From Ruminococcaceae bacterium UBA1691 (GTDB taxonomy: Bacteria; Bacillota; Clostridia; Oscillospirales; Acutalibacteraceae): a stretch of DNA of 7,295 bases. Below, piece by piece: positions 5,934-7,295 of this stretch. The DNA is taken from the NCBI GenBank assembly GCA_002320555.1, contig DCJV01000152.1:1-7295 (forward strand). Reading direction: 5' to 3'. Below the pieces are notes generated by a model. It did not search any database and was not told where the DNA came from. It was given only the letters and a program-made list of their open reading frames with translations. A program made the translations under genes and the position numbers. Each line of letters begins with the position of its first letter. The first letter of the stretch is position 1.

Positions 5934-6250
5934 GATGATCATCATCCTTTCGATCATTGCGGGAGGTATGTGATTTGAAGAAAATTGAGGGCGGCAAAAC
6001 GGGTTGCCGGTGCGATGAAGATGGAAATACAGCGCTTAGGCCTTTTTCTCTCTGCCTGCAAAGGCACTCGCGCTCATGGTCAATCGCCTCATAAAAGCCG
6101 GAGCAGATCTCAAAAGAATGGTTGAGCCCGCCGATTCCCCATTTTTCCTGCGCTTTGTTGCGCTTTCTTTGCTGGCAGGGGGCGAGCTTCGATAAAAAGC
6201 AGGTAAGTTTTCACGCCGCCACCTTTCTCTCTATGGGATGCTCTAAAATC
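5934..6250 (-). other. Long leader region of phoP, no firm gene
   Basis: The stretch of more than 300 bases between the predicted phoP promoter and phoP holds no convincing conserved gene. It contains one small possible ORF (6110-6214) and a small hairpin, CGGCAA (5992-5997) with TTGCCG (6004-6009). It also has a repeated AAAGCGCA motif near 6150-6162 (minus strand). A further minus-strand open frame overlapping the 3' half lacks a start codon. No riboswitch class that I know is recognisable. Confidence 0.4.
6110..6214 (-). CDS. Possible 34-aa basic leader peptide upstream of phoP (uncertain)
   Basis: On the minus strand GTG at 6214 follows GAAAGGTGG (6227-6219) at good spacing and opens 34 codons to TGA at 6112-6110. 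The product would start MKTYLLFIEARPLPAKK and is rich in Lys and Arg in its second half. It lies just downstream of the predicted phoP promoter, so it would be the first ORF of that transcript. No family is recognised and there is no second line of evidence beyond the binding site; chance is possible. Confidence 0.2.
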   Translation of the reverse strand: MKTYLLFIEARPLPAKKAQQSAGKMGNRRAQPFF

Positions 6251-6278
6251 ATTTTACCACAAAGCAAATGCATTGCAA
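6251..6278 (-). promoter_or_regulatory. Predicted promoter for phoP-phoR
   Basis: On the minus strand -35 TTGCAA (6278-6273), a 16-base spacer and -10 TAAAAT (6256-6251) preceded by TGG (extended -10). The -35 lies in the centre of the palindrome at 6266-6285. It begins 20 bases after the phoU stop codon, so phoP-phoR may be transcribed on their own as well as by read-through from pst-phoU. Confidence 0.55.
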
Positions 6279-6285
6279 TGCATTT
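6266..6285. promoter_or_regulatory. 20-bp perfect palindrome, candidate operator
   Basis: AAATGCATTGCAATGCATTT reads the same on both strands with no spacer. It covers the -35 of the predicted phoP promoter and lies 13 bases beyond the phoU stop codon. Symmetry and position suggest a binding site for a dimeric repressor or for the regulator itself. It is not the direct-repeat layout usual for PhoB/PhoP boxes. As RNA it would be a weak AT-rich hairpin without a U tract, so a terminator role is unlikely. Confidence 0.5.
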
Positions 6286-6297
6286 TTCAACAGGGAT

Positions 6298-6978
6298 TTA
6301 TTCTTCCTGTGAATTTTTACCCTGATTGAGGTCCGGGTGATCGCCTGTCTCAATGAAGATCGTCCATTCTGCAATATTGGTGGCATGGTCGGCGATCCGC
6401 TCAATATATTTCGCGATAAACATATAGTCGGCGCCACGCGGCACCACGACGGGCTGGCCCTCAATTGCAGCACAGATTTCGAGGATCGTGCGGGAAAACA
6501 GTGCATCCACCTCGTCGTCGCGGTTGCAGACCTGATAGGAGAGCGCAACCTCGTGCGAAACAAAAGCAGAAAGCGCATCGTCAAACATGCTCCGTGCGCG
6601 TTCGAGCATTTCCCCCAGATGCGCAGGGGGTTTCGCACCTTCGCTCAGTGGCGATAGTGCATACAGAATCTCGCAGATATCGCAGCATTGGTCGGAGATG
6701 CGCTCCATATCCGTTACGATCTTCAGGGCGGCGGTGATGGTGCGCAGATCGCGGGCCAGCGGCTGTTGCAGGGCGATGATGTTGACGCAGCTGTCCTCAA
6801 TCCGCCGCTCCATGGTGTTGACCTCTTCCTCACGCCGGGCGACCTCGGCAGCGGTTTCCGGGCTTGTCTCCCGCAGCATGCGGAGCGTTTCCGCGAGGAT
6901 GGTGTCGATCAGGTGCCCCATATCGACAAGGCTTTCCTTCAGCTCCCGCATCTCGCGTTCAAACAGGTTTCTTGGCAT
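6298..6978 (-). CDS. phoU: PhoU phosphate-signalling protein, 226 aa
   Basis: This is a cytoplasmic all-helical protein that couples the Pst phosphate importer to the PhoR kinase, keeping the regulon off when phosphate is plentiful. The length and the two-repeat helical build match PhoU. The paired metal-binding signatures are visible as TDMERISDQC (D90, E92, D96) and YIERIADHATNIAE (E193, D197). The start at 6978 (MPRNLFEREMRELKESL) matches the family's N terminus; the frame extends to 7029, but those codons cover the intergenic segment and the AAAGGA site. It follows pstB by 92 bases and precedes phoP, the standard pst-pho order of many Firmicutes. The last residues (about 211-226) are polar and probably unstructured. 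Confidence 0.95.
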   Translation of the reverse strand: MPRNLFEREMRELKESLVDMGHLIDTILAETLRMLRETSPETAAEVARREEEVNTMERRIEDSCVNIIALQQPLARDLRTITAALKIVTDMERISDQCCDICEILYALSPLSEGAKPPAHLGEMLERARSMFDDALSAFVSHEVALSYQVCNRDDEVDALFSRTILEICAAIEGQPVVVPRGADYMFIAKYIERIADHATNIAEWTIFIETGDHPDLNQGKNSQEE

Positions 6979-7027
6979 GATGATAACCATCCTTTCTATA
7001 TAAGGTGGAAGCTTCCAGCAGCTTTGC

Positions 7028-7050
7028 AAAGCCGGATTTCACCCAGCTTT
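7028..7050 (-). other. Small hairpin between pstB and phoU
   Basis: On the minus strand AAAGCTGG (7050-7043) pairs with CCGGCTTT (7035-7028), 8 pairs with one G-U and a 7-base loop. It is followed by a second palindrome, GCTTTGCAAAGC (7032-7021), that would compete with it. There is no U tract, so it is not a clear terminator. It may be an intercistronic mRNA element. Confidence 0.3.
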
Positions 7051-7070
7051 TTCAAAACTCGTTTCCTTCC

Positions 7071-7295
7071 TCACCCAAACCGTCCGGTAATATAGTCCTC
7101 CGTCCGCTTGTCGTGCGGCATATTGAACATGACCTGTGTAGAATCGTATTCAATGATCTCGCCCAGCAGGAAGAAGGCAGTGCGGTCGCTGATTCGCGCG
7201 GCCTGCTGCATATTATGCGTGACGATCACGACGGTATACTTCTTTTTGAGCTCGGCCATCAGGTCCTCGATCTTTGTCGTAGAGATCGGGTCGAG
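7071..7295 (-). CDS. pstB: Phosphate ABC transporter ATPase PstB, C-terminal end (partial)
   Basis: The frame is open from the right edge of the window and ends in TGA at 7071-7073, giving the last 74 residues. It begins LDPISTTKIEDL, the segment directly after the Walker B/D-loop in PstB. It continues with the H-loop region VVIVTHNMQQAARISD and the typical PstB C terminus GEIIEYDSTQVMFNMPHDKRTEDYITGRFG. PstB powers high-affinity phosphate import with PstS, PstC and PstA, whose genes would be expected further right. The N-terminal part is outside the window. Confidence 0.95.
   Translation of the reverse strand, partial: LDPISTTKIEDLMAELKKKYTVVIVTHNMQQAARISDRTAFFLLGEIIEYDSTQVMFNMPHDKRTEDYITGRFG

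Noticed and set aside
5340..5978. Long open frame on the + strand (212 codons)
   Set aside because: It is antisense to phoP and has no recognisable domain or clear ribosome binding site.
1..7295. CRISPR arrays, tRNA genes, transposases, phage genes
   Set aside because: No spaced direct repeats, no cloverleaf that I could trace and no transposase or phage protein signatures were seen on either strand.

Overview
The window looks like chromosomal DNA of a Clostridia-type Firmicute. The grounds are GGAGG-type ribosome binding sites, a T-box riboswitch, an Oscillospiraceae/Clostridium-like Pho region (pstB-phoU-phoP-phoR) and what looks like the 3' trailer of an rRNA operon at the left edge. No species can be named from the sequence. 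Base composition changes across the window: a 60-base spot count gives 33% G+C at 1081-1140 (inside metG) and 58% at 5581-5640 (inside the response regulator gene).

Left part (1-3010). At the edge is a probable rRNA-operon 3' trailer followed by a strong + strand terminator (49-82). Next, on the minus strand, is a GNAT acetyltransferase gene (113-616) broken by one in-frame amber codon at the acetyl-CoA binding loop. Then comes metG (735-2321, minus), a short methionyl-tRNA synthetase with four CxxC zinc-knuckle pairs, a KISTS signature and no C-terminal tRNA-binding domain. It is preceded by a complete T-box leader (about 2384-2683) with an AUG specifier, so it should be induced when tRNA-Met is uncharged. 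Two hairpin elements (633-670 and 2755-2790), on opposite strands, share nearly the same loop sequence and bracket metG.

Middle (2940-3393). A consensus promoter (TTGACA-16 bp-TATAAT) drives a 61-residue, two-helix membrane protein of unknown function on the + strand. It ends at a hairpin terminator that also serves the convergent phoR gene.

Right part (3403-7295, all minus strand). In transcription order this holds the 3' end of pstB, phoU, a 364-base gap, phoP (response regulator) and phoR (sensor kinase). The gap carries a 20-bp perfect palindrome overlapping the -35 of a predicted promoter, then a long leader with one possible small ORF. PstB is the ATPase of the high-affinity phosphate importer, PhoU links the importer to the kinase, and PhoR/PhoP control the regulon.

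I see no novel defence, mobile or biosynthetic system. The points most worth following up are the palindrome, the paired hairpin elements, the unidentified small membrane protein and the AT-rich, T-box-controlled MetRS.
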